A DNA stretch of 64,000 bases from Ascaris suum (Eukaryota; Nematoda; Chromadorea; Rhabditida; Ascarididae), in NCBI GenBank assembly GCA_013433145.1, contig CM024177.1, positions 7,342,110 through 7,406,109 on the forward strand, in the 5' to 3' direction. Position 1 is the first letter of the stretch. The number at the start of each line of letters is the position of its first letter. The translations under genes were made by a program, and so were the position numbers. This document shows, in pieces, positions 37,440 to 50,740 of this stretch. The notes beneath the pieces are model-generated. The model ran no database searches, had not been told where the DNA came from, and saw only the letters and a program-made list of their open reading frames with translations.

Positions 37440-39724
37440 TCGCTTACTGTGGGAGCTGCGTCTGCGAGCAAATGCTTAGCGACGTTTTCAAATTCAAATC
37501 CTGCAAAGCGAATTCACCTCTATTTCATCTCATTTTCACATATTCTTTAGATATTCGCTCTGAATGACGTATTGTTGCAATTATCGATATATATGTTGAT
37601 CTCCGTATATATAATAGCTGCGAAAGGATAATACTAACGGTATCATGAAATTTACTGAGAACTATTCCAGATTGTGAAACCTCGCGGTGCATTTTCCTTA
37701 GAAACATAACCCGCTTATAGCGCAACGAGGCAGGCTCGTCTATATTGCTAATAATGCCAGTAATAAAACTAAGCTTACTGGAAGGAATGAGTGGTACTTC
37801 TTATACTGAGTACTGGCGTAAATGGTATACCTGGTTATTATTACATCCATTTACATTTACTACAGGGGACCAGTAGTACGTTTTACTTTCAATGATATTC
37901 GCTGTCGCAGTACTCCTTACACAGCGCTGCTTAGTACAGTAAAGAATAGTACCTATTATTGGCTCTATTACTGTCATGTTCAAAACATATATTGATAATG
38001 TCTCTATCATCATCAAAATTAACACTGGAAAAAGTCGTTAGCATTTTGCACATCTATAGTCGCATTTACGACGTTTTCACATACTTCGAAAGTGCAATGG
38101 TGCAAATTGTTATCGGTGGTTCCCTGAATCAAGAGCGAAAAAACTGCACTGTAGAGTGATATTTCTCAACCTTCGTGAATGCTAAACGAAAAGGTGATTA
38201 AAGGTGAAGCTCCGACTATGAGAGTGTAATGAAAACTTTCATAACGAAAGATTCTTCATTCTATGATTTTCTCTTCGTCATTGAATTTCTACGCTATAAT
38301 ATAACTTTTCTCTAGATGACACCGCTTTTGGAGCTGATTGTTAGTTCATTCACTTACCGACAGTATCGGTGAATGGAAAATAGTATGAAGAAATTACAGA
38401 AGTTATGAAAAAACACCTCAAAATTGCAAAATCACCGCCAACGGTTTCTGACACTGAGCTTCGCATATACTAAAGAACTAAAATGAAAAGCGGCGAGCGG
38501 TATGATGGAGCACCTCCTACTTCTTCCTGCTGAAATCAGCAAGGCGAGCCGTTACGCACAAATTATCCGAGTCATCTCTACACGTCACCTGAGCGAACAG
38601 GGATGTTGAGGACAGAATCGACTAGCTGATTAGACAGAACGATGACATCCAGACCTATTTCGAGATCATGACAGCCATCTGCCAGCATCACTGGCAGAGA
38701 GCATGGAGAACAAAATGAGTGGTGTAGATTGATCCTTTAAGCTATTTACCAAATTCATGGGAGAAGAGAAAAAAGAAGGGTAATCTATTTATCCTCACTC
38801 CACTGAAGACGAATGTAAAAGATTGCTGGCGAAATTAACGGGCTGTGTGGAGGTTGGTAGGAAGCGTTAGATTGCGGGAAGCGAGATTCGGCCGTTGAAA
38901 TAATGATTTAAAAGGAAAAACACTGCGGCAACTGTTCTAACGATGTTAAGGCAGTTGCCTTTTCGCGGCTCTTCCGCTTCCTTGCAACATCAGATGTGAC
39001 TTTGCACGGAAGCAGCATAAGATGGAGAGGAAAGCGATAGTGAGGGATGTGCAAGAAATAGCCCTTATCGTAAACGGCTGATTCGATGTCATGAAAGTGG
39101 TGACATGTCGAGCATGGCAGCCAAGGATAGAGGCAATCAACAATCAGTGACAGAATGGTAAGCAAAACTGTGGTGAGGTATCGGTGGCAAAGTGAATGTG
39201 AGACAGCTTAGCTTAGAAGAATTCCGTGAAATATGCAATTCTTTTAAAGATATGGTCTCGAAGACTTTGTGCCTGTGTGCACGAAAATAATCCTTATATT
39301 ATGGACCCATTGCTTCCTTATAAAATACGAAATCGTGACTTCCTCAACAATTCTAGGTGAGATCAACGACGACGGAACTAAAAACGTGAACTGAACAAGA
39401 ACTGAGGGCTAGACGCAACCAAAGCGACTACCGGTGTCATTTATGAGAGATCTTCAATCGTCCGTGTCTTGCACCATACGCGTCTTTAACATTGCCATAA
39501 ACTTTCAGTGTTTACTGTCGGCTTATTGCATTCAACGATATTCTCTTTACTTTGCTTTTGATATTTTTTTCATTGGAAGATGACCAAAACCGTTCTGCTC
39601 GTGGTGAGATTTGCATAAGATGAGAACCAACAATGAGAACTTGACGCATTTCGTTCTCGCTGTTGAGGTGGTTCTTGCGCGGAAGTTACTCCAAATGAGT
39701 AGCATTAATAGAAAAGGTCAGATT
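37440..39724. other. Stretch without a supported gene
   Basis: No exon with both good splice sites and a family motif was found. A faint reverse-transcriptase-like stretch near 38646-38690 on the plus strand (CHPDLFRDHDSHLPASL-like reading) could be the upstream end of the retrotransposon relic that follows, but it is too weak to call. Confidence 0.35.
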
Positions 39725-40331
39725 TTATGCAAATTAGGTGGAAACCATCATTTCGACCTAAATCAGCTTCTGGAAAGAGCAAAGGAATACAAACTGCATT
39801 TGCACTTCCTAGTCACTGATTTTGAGGAAGCTTTGGAAATCTATAAAACCATTGGTCTTGTGAGCTCATATTGAAGAGGGAATTAAAAGGGATATGCGAA
39901 ACCAGTATCGAAGATTAAATGCTTCACTGAAATTCAGCTCTTAATCTTTCCGATAGGAATTCTGCTCGGCAAAAGTGTTAGACAAGGTGGCACAGTTTCT
40001 CTTAAGCTGTTGATGACTTGCCTCTTCATGATTTCTAGCAGTCGCTTTTTCAGGAGTGAAGCGTCGCAAAGGTACAAAGCCGAAGGTCACCTGCTTAAGC
40101 GAAGCTGAAGAGAACAGTCATCGACGATGTTACAAGTTACATTTCTCAAGCAGAAAGTCAACCTGGATTGCGGAGACTTGTAGACTTGCACACATGCAAC
40201 AGGAAGCGCTTTTCAATGAAAAATGCACTTGGCGCCGCATAGAAGTCATCATAAAAACAATCGCCGAGATTCACAGCCATCTCTTCAATTCGGCTGTCTT
40301 AGCTGCGGTGACACCTGGTAGAAAGACTTGA
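39725..40331 (+). pseudogene. Decayed RTE-type non-LTR retrotransposon reverse transcriptase fragment
   Basis: Three pieces of an RTE-clade reverse transcriptase occur in the right order on the plus strand. Block A (39746-39850): DLNQLLERAKEYKLHLHFLV then DFEEALE, matching the family's region leading into D.KKAFD. Block B (39968-40030) is in the same frame, 73 codons on, as in intact elements: GKSVRQGGTVSLKLLMTCL, matching VRQGDTISPKLF. Block C (40230-40328) is in a different frame: IIKTIAEIHSHLFNSAVLAA, matching the downstream VVKKTK..LRAHLFNTTVLPAL region. A stop codon between A and B, a frame change before C and a shortened B-C distance show it is inactive. The endonuclease domain and the C-terminal tail were not found. 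Confidence 0.65.
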
Positions 40332-42801
40332 GCTCTTACCGTTGCAAACCGAGAAAATAGAGCATAGTGAAATGAGAAAGCGAAGGGAGAATGCTGAAAA
40401 TATCGCTCTGCGACCCTATATTAGACATAGCGGTGTTGAGCGCGGTACGTAGCACGATTGAACGATAATCGCTGAATGCTGAGGGTAATTCAGTGATACC
40501 CGGGAAAACGCAAACGCCCACTTTTTGTCCGCTTCGTTAACAGTCAACGAGATGAGGCGAGTAACTTGGGCTAACACTCGGCCGCAAAGTTATGAAAGAC
40601 AAAGAATTTGGAATCTCGAAGTTCGCAACTCGATTATCGTCGCACTTTGCACAGATTAAAATAAAGATAACATTCCTTTAATACTCACATACAAATACAA
40701 ACATATAAATGCAATGTGTATCTGGTCGTGCATAAAGCTGCTAGTGTAAACAGAGAGTGAAATTCAGGCAATTTTTAATGCCAAACGGCTGCAACAATGA
40801 TTGGTTTTTCCTTAGATATAGTACACCTATTTTTCCTTATATGTGGTAGACCTACGCACCTTGAAGAAAAATCACCTCGCAAACAAACTATGGCAGAAAT
40901 AGCGATGAAGAAATGGCACAATCGAAAGAAATGACGTGGTTTATATAAGAAACGCACTACTGGTTAACGCTTCAAAGTGAATGAGATCGTAAGCAATGAA
41001 ATATTCTTTAATTAAGCAAATTGCTGTATGGATAGGCGAGAGGATTTGCCACAAGAAAAGAGATTAAAAATATTGCGACGACCGCCTATTGACGCAATGC
41101 CACAAAGATCCACGTAATCGTCTATGTGAAAGCTGTTGATGCATTTTCTCTGCGATGATGACCTGTAGGGCTTTCGGGTAGGTTTTTTGCCTCCTATCTT
41201 TAATTTCCCCCCGAAGCATCCGCAGATCTCTTCTCTTTCGAGGCTCCACCAGATACTGGGTAATCTGGCAACAAGGCAGGAGTTGGTTTCTATTAGGCCT
41301 TAAAAATCAGCAGTAGTAACAGCGGAGGGGATAACGTGATAATAGGGGAAGAGGGGGGGGGGGTTGGGGTGGCGCCGTCGCTCCAACATAGCCTCAGCTC
41401 GAATAGTGCCACTTCCGTACCAGTCAGCACCGGTCACTCCTCACGCCCTAGCCACTTCATGGTTCGAACGGGAACCGCTAAGGTCCAAACCGACCGTCGC
41501 TAAGACGACACCCGTACGTATACAGCAGAAGCACAGTGATTGCCTGTAACCAAACCCACTCTACTTTTATACGTACCGACCCTAATGCAGTTGTAAAGAG
41601 TTTGCTCTGTCTTACGGTCACTGCTTCTTTGCTGTGCCCGAAAGCAGTTGATCTACAATTTACTGATTATCCCTTACAGATCAGCAGTATACCTACATCT
41701 TGGTAATGTGTCACCCAACTGCTGCCTTTATCAGCTCTGAAAGAACTCTTGTTTCCATTTTAATATTTGCAATCCTTAGTTTATGTAGTATCCAGAGCAA
41801 AAATTTTATAAGAACGAAGCGCATAAAAGCACTGTGAAGCAAGGGAGTCTTTGAAGAAGAATCAATAAAATGAAATAGTGGTCATTGTTGATATAAGTGA
41901 TGCACAAATAAAGGTAATGCAGATATGATTCAAGTTCACAAAGGAGCCAGCATGAATCAACCGTCTTCTTCGACCGCAGTCACTGTTTGGTGGTGAACGA
42001 AAAATCTACCTGCAAGCGCGACCCTGAACCGCCATCATTAACTGATGGGATAAATTCGGCCTGTGAGGAAATTGCTTCCTTATCACCAAACACTGATGTT
42101 GCAAGTTGGCGTTACGCATTTTCTGCAACCGCGCAATGCGCATGCAATGCAGTCTGTGAGGCAATATTTTATAAATTGTGCAATGCAGTCAATCATAAAA
42201 TATTCTGCCCATCATGTAATGTGAGCGCTGTCAATCACCGGTCAGCAATATCTTCACTTATACATCGCTTTGTGTTTAAGCCTCATGTCACTTATTTTGA
42301 TGCAAGAAATGTAAGCAGATTGAGTAGCATGTGTTTTTCGTAAATTCTTTCATGTTTGAGATTATTGGTGAGACAGAACAACGTTGGGAACATCGGAAGA
42401 ATTGAAGCAACGCACGGTTACTTCGTTGAAATTCTCATCATAAGCGGTCCATCGTGTAGGAGCAAAAAATTAATAACGATGGTTCTATCGATCTAAAAAG
42501 AACACTCGAGAAAAGACTTCTTGGGCATCCTTTCCCATTTTTGTATAGCCGAGTGCTGAACTCACGAAGAATGATAGCAGCAAGTTGTACTTGTTATCAC
42601 AGTGGATGAAGAATACAGAAAACTTATACATCAAGCCAGTATCCTCTCCCCTCTCCCCTTCTTCTTTTCGGCAAAGCAGCGGTCGACTCTGGATGACTTA
42701 CTGATTCTGTGCATGAAAAATGCCCCGCTGCGCTCACAAATAGAATAAGCACTTCTGCCGTATCAACCTGATAAAACTGTACGAAGTAGATTAGTGAAAA
42801 C
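40332..42801. other. Stretch without a supported gene, with a GC-rich island
   Basis: Contains a poly-G run at 41352-41363 followed by about 200 bases of GC-rich sequence (41364-41570) that contrasts with its AT-rich flanks. A 118-codon Cys-rich plus-strand open frame at 41987-42343 has no motif or splice support; part of it comes from a repeated TGCAATGCAGTC-type segment. Confidence 0.4.
41352..41363. repeat. Poly-G run at the edge of a GC-rich island
   Basis: Twelve consecutive G, preceded by a purine stretch and followed by GC-rich DNA to about 41570. Possibly one end of a dispersed repeat. Confidence 0.85.
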
Positions 42802-42807
42802 TTTATT
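42802..42807 (-). terminator. Polyadenylation signal for fructose-1,6-bisphosphatase
   Basis: AATAAA on the minus strand, about 86 bases past the stop codon of the bisphosphatase gene. Assignment is by position. Confidence 0.5.
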
Positions 42808-42892
42808 TAGGCACTATAAAAAGTTTTTCAATATTTCAAAAAATTAAAAAAAGCGAAAAGGAAGAACTACAAGAGTACTTATAACGCACTTC

Positions 42893-45815
42893 CTAGGAGT
42901 CATATTTCTTGATGTATTCCATCGCTTCAAGGACATCCTCCTTAGAGCCAAGAATGATGGGGGCTCGCTGATGGATTGACCGAGGTTGGATGTCGAGGAT
43001 GGGACTAGTGCCGGTTGTTGCCATTCCTCCTGCATTCTCCAGTATGAATGCCATCGGGAAGCATTCGTAGAGAAGTCGCAACTGAAGATTAAAAATCATT
43101 CTGTTGCCAGGCTATATTCCGATGAACTTGCCGCGTACGATCGATCAAAATGGACAGTACATGAGCCTAAGCTAGTGTTGTCGTCACGTACTGTGTAAAT
43201 GTACAATTGCACTAAACAGAACACTCCCAGTCGTATGATATATCTGAATCACCAGAAGCGAGTAGGACGTGCATTCTTGCAAATTCACCTGTTTAAATTA
43301 CATTACCTTTTCAAAAATCAGTTGGATAAGTTACGCCTTGATAAATATAACGTCCGATGGGAGGTAAAAGATGAAACTCGACATACACTTTGCAAGTTTG
43401 CATTTGTGCATATCGATGCATTATACCAACAAATCTATAAACATCAAATGCCGGAAATTTATGCTTTCCTGGGAATGAAATAGTCTGTAAGAGATATTTG
43501 AGAATAAGGAGAAAGCAAGACATTTCCCATCGACCGGAAAATTCGTGGTGGGCGAAGAAATTATGGCTGGAAAATGGAGAATGAATGTGTTTTTATAGCT
43601 TTAACAGCGCGTAAAAAATGGTAAAAATTTCCACTCATATGGAGAATGAGAAGCATATCGTAATTGGAGCGCAAATCTTCTAAAACAGCAATTTTAAAGT
43701 GCACATTAATTTATAAACTTCCAATTTGCTTCGTTACAGCGCGTTCGGCTTTTCTGCAATTTTCATCAAAACCTTCGAAAGAATCCCTACTAGCCACATA
43801 AAAAACGGCCTCACTTTTACGTCTATTGTTGAATCTGACTGAAGGCTGAGCTGTTAGGAAATGCTGTACGAAGAACGCAGTGAAACGATAGTCTATTAGC
43901 TTTCAACTGATCGGAATGGATGTTTCCATGCAATCAGGAAAAAGCTAATTTAAGCAAATTTGCTATATCCGAAAAGAATACACTGGATCTGAGGAGGGAA
44001 ATTTCCTAGGAAAAATATTTCCTGACAAACAATCCAGCCATCGATTGAACTTTGTGCAATAGCTCTTAGGTAGTCAATTTTCAACAAAACTAATTACCGA
44101 CAAAAAAGTATGACTTACAGAGTGAAAAGGCTTAAAAAATTTTCAACACTTTTAGCAATAATTTTAGCAAAAAATGAAAAGTTGAGGAAACAGGAGACAG
44201 TTTCTTAAATCACCACTCATCTTTGATGGAAACTGACTATTGGTCAAAGTAAACAACACGGTTCTGATAGGACTGCGCCTTGAACGGAATCATTCAATCA
44301 TTTCATACAATTACTCTATAAGGATGCAGCCCAAGGCGAGAATGAATGTCTCGTCGAAATCGACAATAGAAACCTGAATGGTGGCAAAAGACTATGAGAA
44401 AATGAAATCGGCCTAAGTCTAGATGAAAAGGATGAAACCTTTCCGCTTGGTGCGTTCGCTGTTGCCGGATACAGAAAGATTCCTCCGTTGAGAAGCGTTC
44501 TGTGCACATCGGCTACCATCGATCCAACATAACGCTGTGCGTAGCCCTTCTTACCGTCCTCAAGTGAAAACGCAATTCAATTTTATGATGAAGACACACT
44601 GAATATTTCCTCTTAAATTACATTTTCGATGGCGATATAATATGCTAAGATTGAGTGTAAAATTTATAAGTATAGAGATGCTATACAAAATTCTCTCTGA
44701 AGTTTATAGAGGACGTCGTTAAACTGCCAATCACCAAACCTGATAATATACTAGTTAGCCAACGGTGTTAGGGAATTTTTGATGCACTGCATCAAACTAA
44801 TGATTTCATTAGGCATTTCAAGTATGAACGATCGACAAATTGGCATTGTCTGTGCATCTGGATCGGCCGCAGTCCATCATATGTAGGTAGGGAAAATCTC
44901 ATTTCCTGTGCTTACGATGGATCCTGATGTGACTATAAGCTGTTAAATGTCATTGCAAAATCATATGTGAAGGTGCTTGCTAAATTGATGACGTACCGGC
45001 GGATCTTTCCTGCTTCGAACATATTCCGCGACACCCTTCGTCCAATGTTTCGAATATCCTTCATTAATGCTATACACCGCTCCTCTTGGTTTACATTGCA
45101 TGTTGCGATGTGTCAGTATGAACTCTCCAACCGACTGCAATCCATTCATTTCACATTAAATGTGATTGATGAGATAAGATGGATATAGATGTTAAGCACT
45201 AGAAATAGACAATACCGATTATTTCCTCACGAGTTCAAAATTTCGTCTTGAGTTGATGTCATCACTATTCCACGTATTTTTTGCAGCTGTAAGATCTATA
45301 ATGCTGCTCTCGTTTAATAACCAACATTAGTTGATTTCGTTGGGCATGCAATCACAAAATACCAATATATGCAGCTCCCCCTCCCGCCCCCCCCCCCCTT
45401 GAGCTTACCGTTATTGCGGACAAATACAACCGTATCCTCTATAATAATAAATCGAAAATAGAAAGTTACACAACGAAAGAAAATTTCACTTCTTGAAAAA
45501 ATTGTCGACACCTCTATAAGTGCGCTGAGGAAATGTCGACACTAGAGCATAAATTCTCCAAAATAACGCAAAAGAGAGAAAAAAGAGTGTGAATGCACAT
45601 TTTAGTGACCCAATGCAAAAAGATATCAGCAAGGCGCACAGCTCATCACCCACGTTATCTCCACACAGAAAGCAAAATTAGCCGATGAGGTGATTGCATC
45701 GTACACTGGCCGTTGCTGCTGCATGCTAAAACCGCTAATTTATTAATCTATAAATGTTTCTCTTTCAAATACTTGTATCTTGTAAGTTTTTTATTTCAGT
45801 GGATAATATAAACAA

Positions 45816-45898
<83 letters not shown>

Positions 45899-48800
45899 GA
45901 AATTCAAACGTATAATGGTACAATGCTTGTTTGGGTTTCAAGGCAAAAAATGCAACGATGAAAACATTGGAGGAGCACGAAAATCGAATTTTCCACAAAC
46001 ATTTGGATGGACTCCCACCTTCGGCAATGACTGACTCTGCTTCGATTTTTCGTGAAAGAAGAAAACAGTTAGAGCAGCATGACAGGGGCGTTGATCAGAT
46101 GTGTGCTTTTGCATCCTGTCTACCTGACCAAACAATTTAATGTTTGCCCACCGAAGGTGGCATGTGTAAAATAATACCTCTATATTCTAAGTAACCACTA
46201 ACTCGCACAAATATCCTTTAAAATTTCGTTACCAACGTACACAAATAATTCAACAAAAGATTTGCTGTTGTCGTGTTCTGACTAATGTAAAATAAAAAGC
46301 GTACCGAAGACACAAAATTTCTTTCAGCTTTAAATGAATGTAACTTTCTTCGAATTCAATTGGTTAAAATGGAATAGAGTACTCGAAAACAACCTAGGGC
46401 ACATGTAACCCCCGAATTCTGTAATTACACGTTAAATGGTTTATCATTCCAAACAAGCGCGCAGACAAATAAACGCACAAATGCGCACATCGAGGTATGG
46501 TACACCACATTATCATAGCACGCTTTTGCAGAACAAATTGAGAAAAAGCGTATTACAAACGAAAATTCTTTAACTAGTTTGAGAATACCGCAGTTTCCAT
46601 CAACCAGTTCGACTACATTAAGTCTCGTTCCGATAAATCGATCACTTTACCGGGTCGAGAGTGAAACCGTTAACACCATCTCCGGTTGAGAGTACAACCA
46701 TCGTAGCCGAGCCGTATAGCGCATAACCAGCAGCCACCATTTTACGACCAGGTTGCAGCACATCATCAAGACATGGCTCACCTTCAGTTTCCTGCACAAA
46801 CGACATTCTCACTTATCACTATACAATTATTTGCCTCATCTCAAATCAACCATGGAAATTCTTGATTCCGATACAACTTATGAAGGTATCCGTTCGAAAT
46901 TAACTTTAATATATGAATTAGTGTAGTACCGACAATTCACACCTCCGTGCATGTCAAATTATTCCATTCTCGAAACTTGTCCAGGTTTCAAGTCTTTTTT
47001 AAAGAGTAAATAATAATATGGTTCCTGAACCATTGATGGTTTGAGATTCTTAGCATCGATCACAACAGCTACTGTAGCTATTAAGGGAACTGTAAACAAT
47101 ATAAGAGGTAAGTGATTTCAGCAACATTCTGCTTCCTCAATAGAGTGCACAAACCTTGCGGTAAATGCCGAAGATTGTGCCGATGGAGACGAGACAGTCG
47201 ATGTTCGACGATCCGTCGAGTGGATCGAATGCGACGATGTACTTGCCCTGACGGCTTTTCTCGACCTTTTAAGTGATCAGTTCTATCAACGGCGATAATA
47301 AAGAAGATAAAATCGAATTAGAAGCAAAAAGAAGAACATCTGCTACAAAGAAGAATTAAGTGCAGAAAATTATATGCGATATTTTCCATACGGGAAAATT
47401 TCCTTTGAAACTTGAGAAAACGGAAGGCACGAGTGGGCAAAAAATGGTCATATTACTGTCTGAAAACGGACATATCGAAGTGCACACGAAACAATTTGTT
47501 CAATTGATAATATTGCATGAATCGGTATGATGACAGTTGAACAATGCAAATTCCATGTTACTCACCAACTTCAAATATCAACAGAATGTGATATAATGAA
47601 ATAAAACAACGACGAAACAGACTAATCACTCAATCAGATGCAGCAAAATGAGGATACTGCCCTCAACTTTTTGCCTAGCACAAACATTTCCGACCATTTC
47701 GTTTGCCTGATACAGGACCAGTATTTTCTAATTCAGGCTACTGAATGAAGTGCCAATAAATTGAAGGCATATCCCCGAGTGCGATTCCATGGCTCGTCCA
47801 ATCATATCTACCCACTATAATATACTTAATAGCATCTGTGTGAAATCTTCCCCAAGCGGTCATCCAATCATTTAGAAACCGCATCGCTATGCAAAGTGAA
47901 CGGTAAATTCTTGACAGCATCAATGTTGCAATATGCGAACGCTCGTTATTTATAAAGAATTGAAAAAGTTCGATTCCACCTGAATGAGTTCTTCATTTTC
48001 TTCGGAAACAAGAAGACATGTCGTGTACGATGACTTCAGCATGTTGATTATCAGAGAATTCGAAAGCACATCCAACTTCTTCACTTCCTCCCCCTGTATG
48101 TTTGTCGATCCCGCAATACCGTATCTGAAATCGGATTGCCTTCTAAGGATCCTATCCGTTGCATGAAAGCATCCTGTCCGCAAAGAAAGACTCTGAAACA
48201 AAAATAAGCGGAAAAGTGTGCCACAATAGATGAACGATATGGGCTTTAGTATCTTCTTCACTTGACCAATTGCTTTTGCAAGTTACGAAGTAGTGAATGT
48301 TCAAAATAATCTAATAAATAGGCCAAGGAATCCTTTGATACTTGAGTTAACCCAGTTGCTCAGGAGGATCTAAATGAGGCTCATTTTTGTGCACTTTTGC
48401 ACATTTCCTTCGAAGATTTGAACTAAAATCATGACTGACTTTGGCTTTTAATTTCGTTCTACGATCTCACTGACACTTTGAGTTTTGCCAGTATCCTGCG
48501 TTTGCTAAATCCTGAACATCTCGTTGGAAGAGGACTCATTGTGCAAACTTTTTTCGAAATTTTCGTTCAGCCACTCGCATCTCGCAACTCGCATCGCTTT
48601 CACATTGTTTGAGGAGATAAAAGCTTCAAATAATTCATAAGACGTCCTTTCGAAGTCATCCATCGAAAGATGACAAGCTCAATTACGAGCAATTCCAAGA
48701 ATGCTAGCCAGCAGTTTTCCGGCACATCAATGAAGGAATCACCTCTTACTTCCTCTTAAATGCTGACTGTAATTGCATTCAGCGGATTTTCTCTATGATG

Positions 48801-49796
48801 GCTGTCTTCATTATTTGAGATTCCGCGTCAACGCTTAACAGTGAAGAAAACATCTCTCTTAGGTACTATGAGGAAGTCATTGATGCAAGAACATCCATGA
48901 TATTTAATGCGTTGATCATTAACATGATCGAAGTTTTGAAATCAGCATAACTTAATTGGTTACTTAGTAACCTGATTCAGAATTGATTTAAAACATGACC
49001 ACAAATATAATTCAAATACTCCTCTTCTTTAAATGTGAAGAAATCTCGCTCATCGACGAAAGAAAATTTTTACGACTATTTATTTTCATTTCACCCATAT
49101 GTTCCTCAATGATAATTAATGCTGCCGTTAAAGCAACTAAGGCTTTCACGGAATTTTACTTCAACTTATTAGCAAAGTGGGCTATATTGAAGGTATACTA
49201 TATGAATTTTCACTACAATATACTTTGCCTAAAGCATACCTAATATAATTTATAAAGCTCAAGAGGCAAAAATTGAATTCTCTATTAAATGTAGAGTTTT
49301 AGAAATTTATTTTTTATCGACGAAATATTACATTTATACTATATTTTACTGCTATCAATTAAAGTAACAATGTGAAAATTAAAATAAAAAGTTGCAGTAT
49401 CTTAGGAAACCAACTGAACTGCAGAAAAAAAAGGAGGAAACATCTGAAATGAAAATGCTACTGCAGCTTAGTGGCTGAAGTAATCATGATGCTAAAAATT
49501 AAAGTTTATTTATAGGTTTTATTTCTGCTCGATATATTGCTATAAAAGCGATCATTATTTTCGGCTAAAACTGTCATTATGTATGTGGTATAGGATTGGG
49601 ATGCGTATGAAATAGCATACAGTTGTGCGAGACCGGCTTTTTGAGTTGCCGATGAGATGGCTTTGAAAGCGGTGAGCAAGCTCGTCAATAAAGTCGTCAG
49701 ATCACCTGTCGCCCCGGGAAAACGCTTCTGTTCAGCTAGAACGAAACGTTGTAGCGTCATAGCGTCCGTTTCGATACCGTACTCATGGCTAGCCAT
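42893..49796 (-). CDS. fbp-1: Fructose-1,6-bisphosphatase (EC 3.1.3.11), complete gene
   Basis: Cytosolic gluconeogenic enzyme; hydrolyses fructose 1,6-bisphosphate to fructose 6-phosphate. Seven exons (minus): 49796-49621, 48124-47980, 47265-47155, 46791-46651, 45134-44997, 44558-44439, 43081-42893. Phases agree throughout and give 339 residues (human FBP1: 338). ATG at 49796 begins [10 protein letters not shown]; the stop is TAG at 42895-42893. Metal-binding residues are present: Glu100-Glu101 (LVSEENEE), Asp121 and Asp124 in [11 protein letters not shown], and Glu292 in ILENAGG. Substrate-binding residues are seen in [21 protein letters not shown] (Arg246, Tyr247) and IFLYPA. The AMP-inhibition site also looks intact: Thr30 and Thr34 in ATGDLTT, Lys115-Tyr116 in QGKYI, and Arg143 in FGIYRK. 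The enzyme is therefore predicted active and AMP-regulated. Most donors are AG/GT or CCG/GT; introns run 0.3-1.5 kb. Confidence 0.96.
45387..45398. repeat. Poly-C run
   Basis: Twelve consecutive C after a C-rich stretch, inside the bisphosphatase intron between exons 4 and 5. Confidence 0.85.
45817..45896. repeat. (TA)n microsatellite, about 40 copies
   Basis: Eighty bases of uninterrupted TA dinucleotide in the bisphosphatase intron between exons 4 and 5. The length makes it a likely polymorphic or assembly-sensitive site. Confidence 0.97.
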
Positions 49797-49812
49797 GGTG
49801 AATGGAGTAGCA

Positions 49813-49825
49813 CCTTAAATAAATA
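49813..49825 (-). promoter_or_regulatory. Possible acceptor (cis or spliced-leader) upstream of the bisphosphatase start
   Basis: A TTATTTATTTAAG sequence on the minus strand ends about 17 bases before the start codon, which itself sits in an ACC-ATG-G context. In nematodes such a site just before the ATG often receives a trans-spliced leader; a 5' UTR exon is the alternative. Inference only. Confidence 0.3.
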
Positions 49826-50722
49826 AAGCTTATGGAAGAAGCAAAAATTTTATGAACATGAACGAAATGGATTGTGGAATTTTTGCATAAAAACTTCGTC
49901 CGCAGTTCTATGAAAATGAGAAAGAGCGAGAAAAGACATTCAAAATCTTGAGGCATATTGCCTTAAGTACGGTTTAATTCTGATTTCAATTTTGCAATGT
50001 AATTACTTTTTCTGATTTTAGATCCGGAACTTGCTGCACTAAAAGCGATAGGTAATAATCGTGAAAATGGAAAATGTGATACCTATTTTATAACAGCAAT
50101 TTTCCGCAATTCTCTCATTTATTAAGTATGTTATTGTCAGATAAGGCACTGCTAATTGAAAATATTTTCGTCAAAATAACATTGGCAAATATTTACAGCT
50201 TGCATTTTGCGTCGGTGATGAAACTGTTGCTATGCATCGAATGAATCAACTTAGTGATATATAACTTGGTCCGTTTGGCAGTGACAACTTTATGAGAAGT
50301 AACAAAGATCGCAACAGTTATTTGGTCGAAGTAGTTTTCAAAGATTTTTTGAATTTCTCATTTCTAGTTTTTTGTTATTAACACGTTTCTATACCTTTCA
50401 AGTTTATTTATCCATAAGGTGCATGTACTAAAGGCCACTGAAAATGTATGCTATGAAGGCAGAGGTAAGCGTTAATAACCTCTTCTTTTAGATGCTTTAA
50501 TTATTGGAAAATTCACGTTCAATGATTATTATATGGTAGAAAGGTATATTATTATCGTTTTCTGATATGACTTTTTCAATGATCGTAAAATAACTTGCAA
50601 GAACTAAAGTAAACAAGAGGAATACCTATCCTATAGCTAGAGGAGAGTAGTAAACAAGCCCAAAAAAATTGATCGCGGCAGCGGAGATGATTGCTCCGCA
50701 TTTGCCATGTTGTACGAGCGAG

Positions 50723-50740
50723 CACACACACACACACACA
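50723..50740. repeat. (CA)n microsatellite
   Basis: Nine CA copies on the plus strand. Confidence 0.9.

Noticed and set aside
43199..43483. Plus-strand 94-codon frame in the last bisphosphatase intron
   Set aside because: No splice sites, no motif, antisense to the gene; likely chance.
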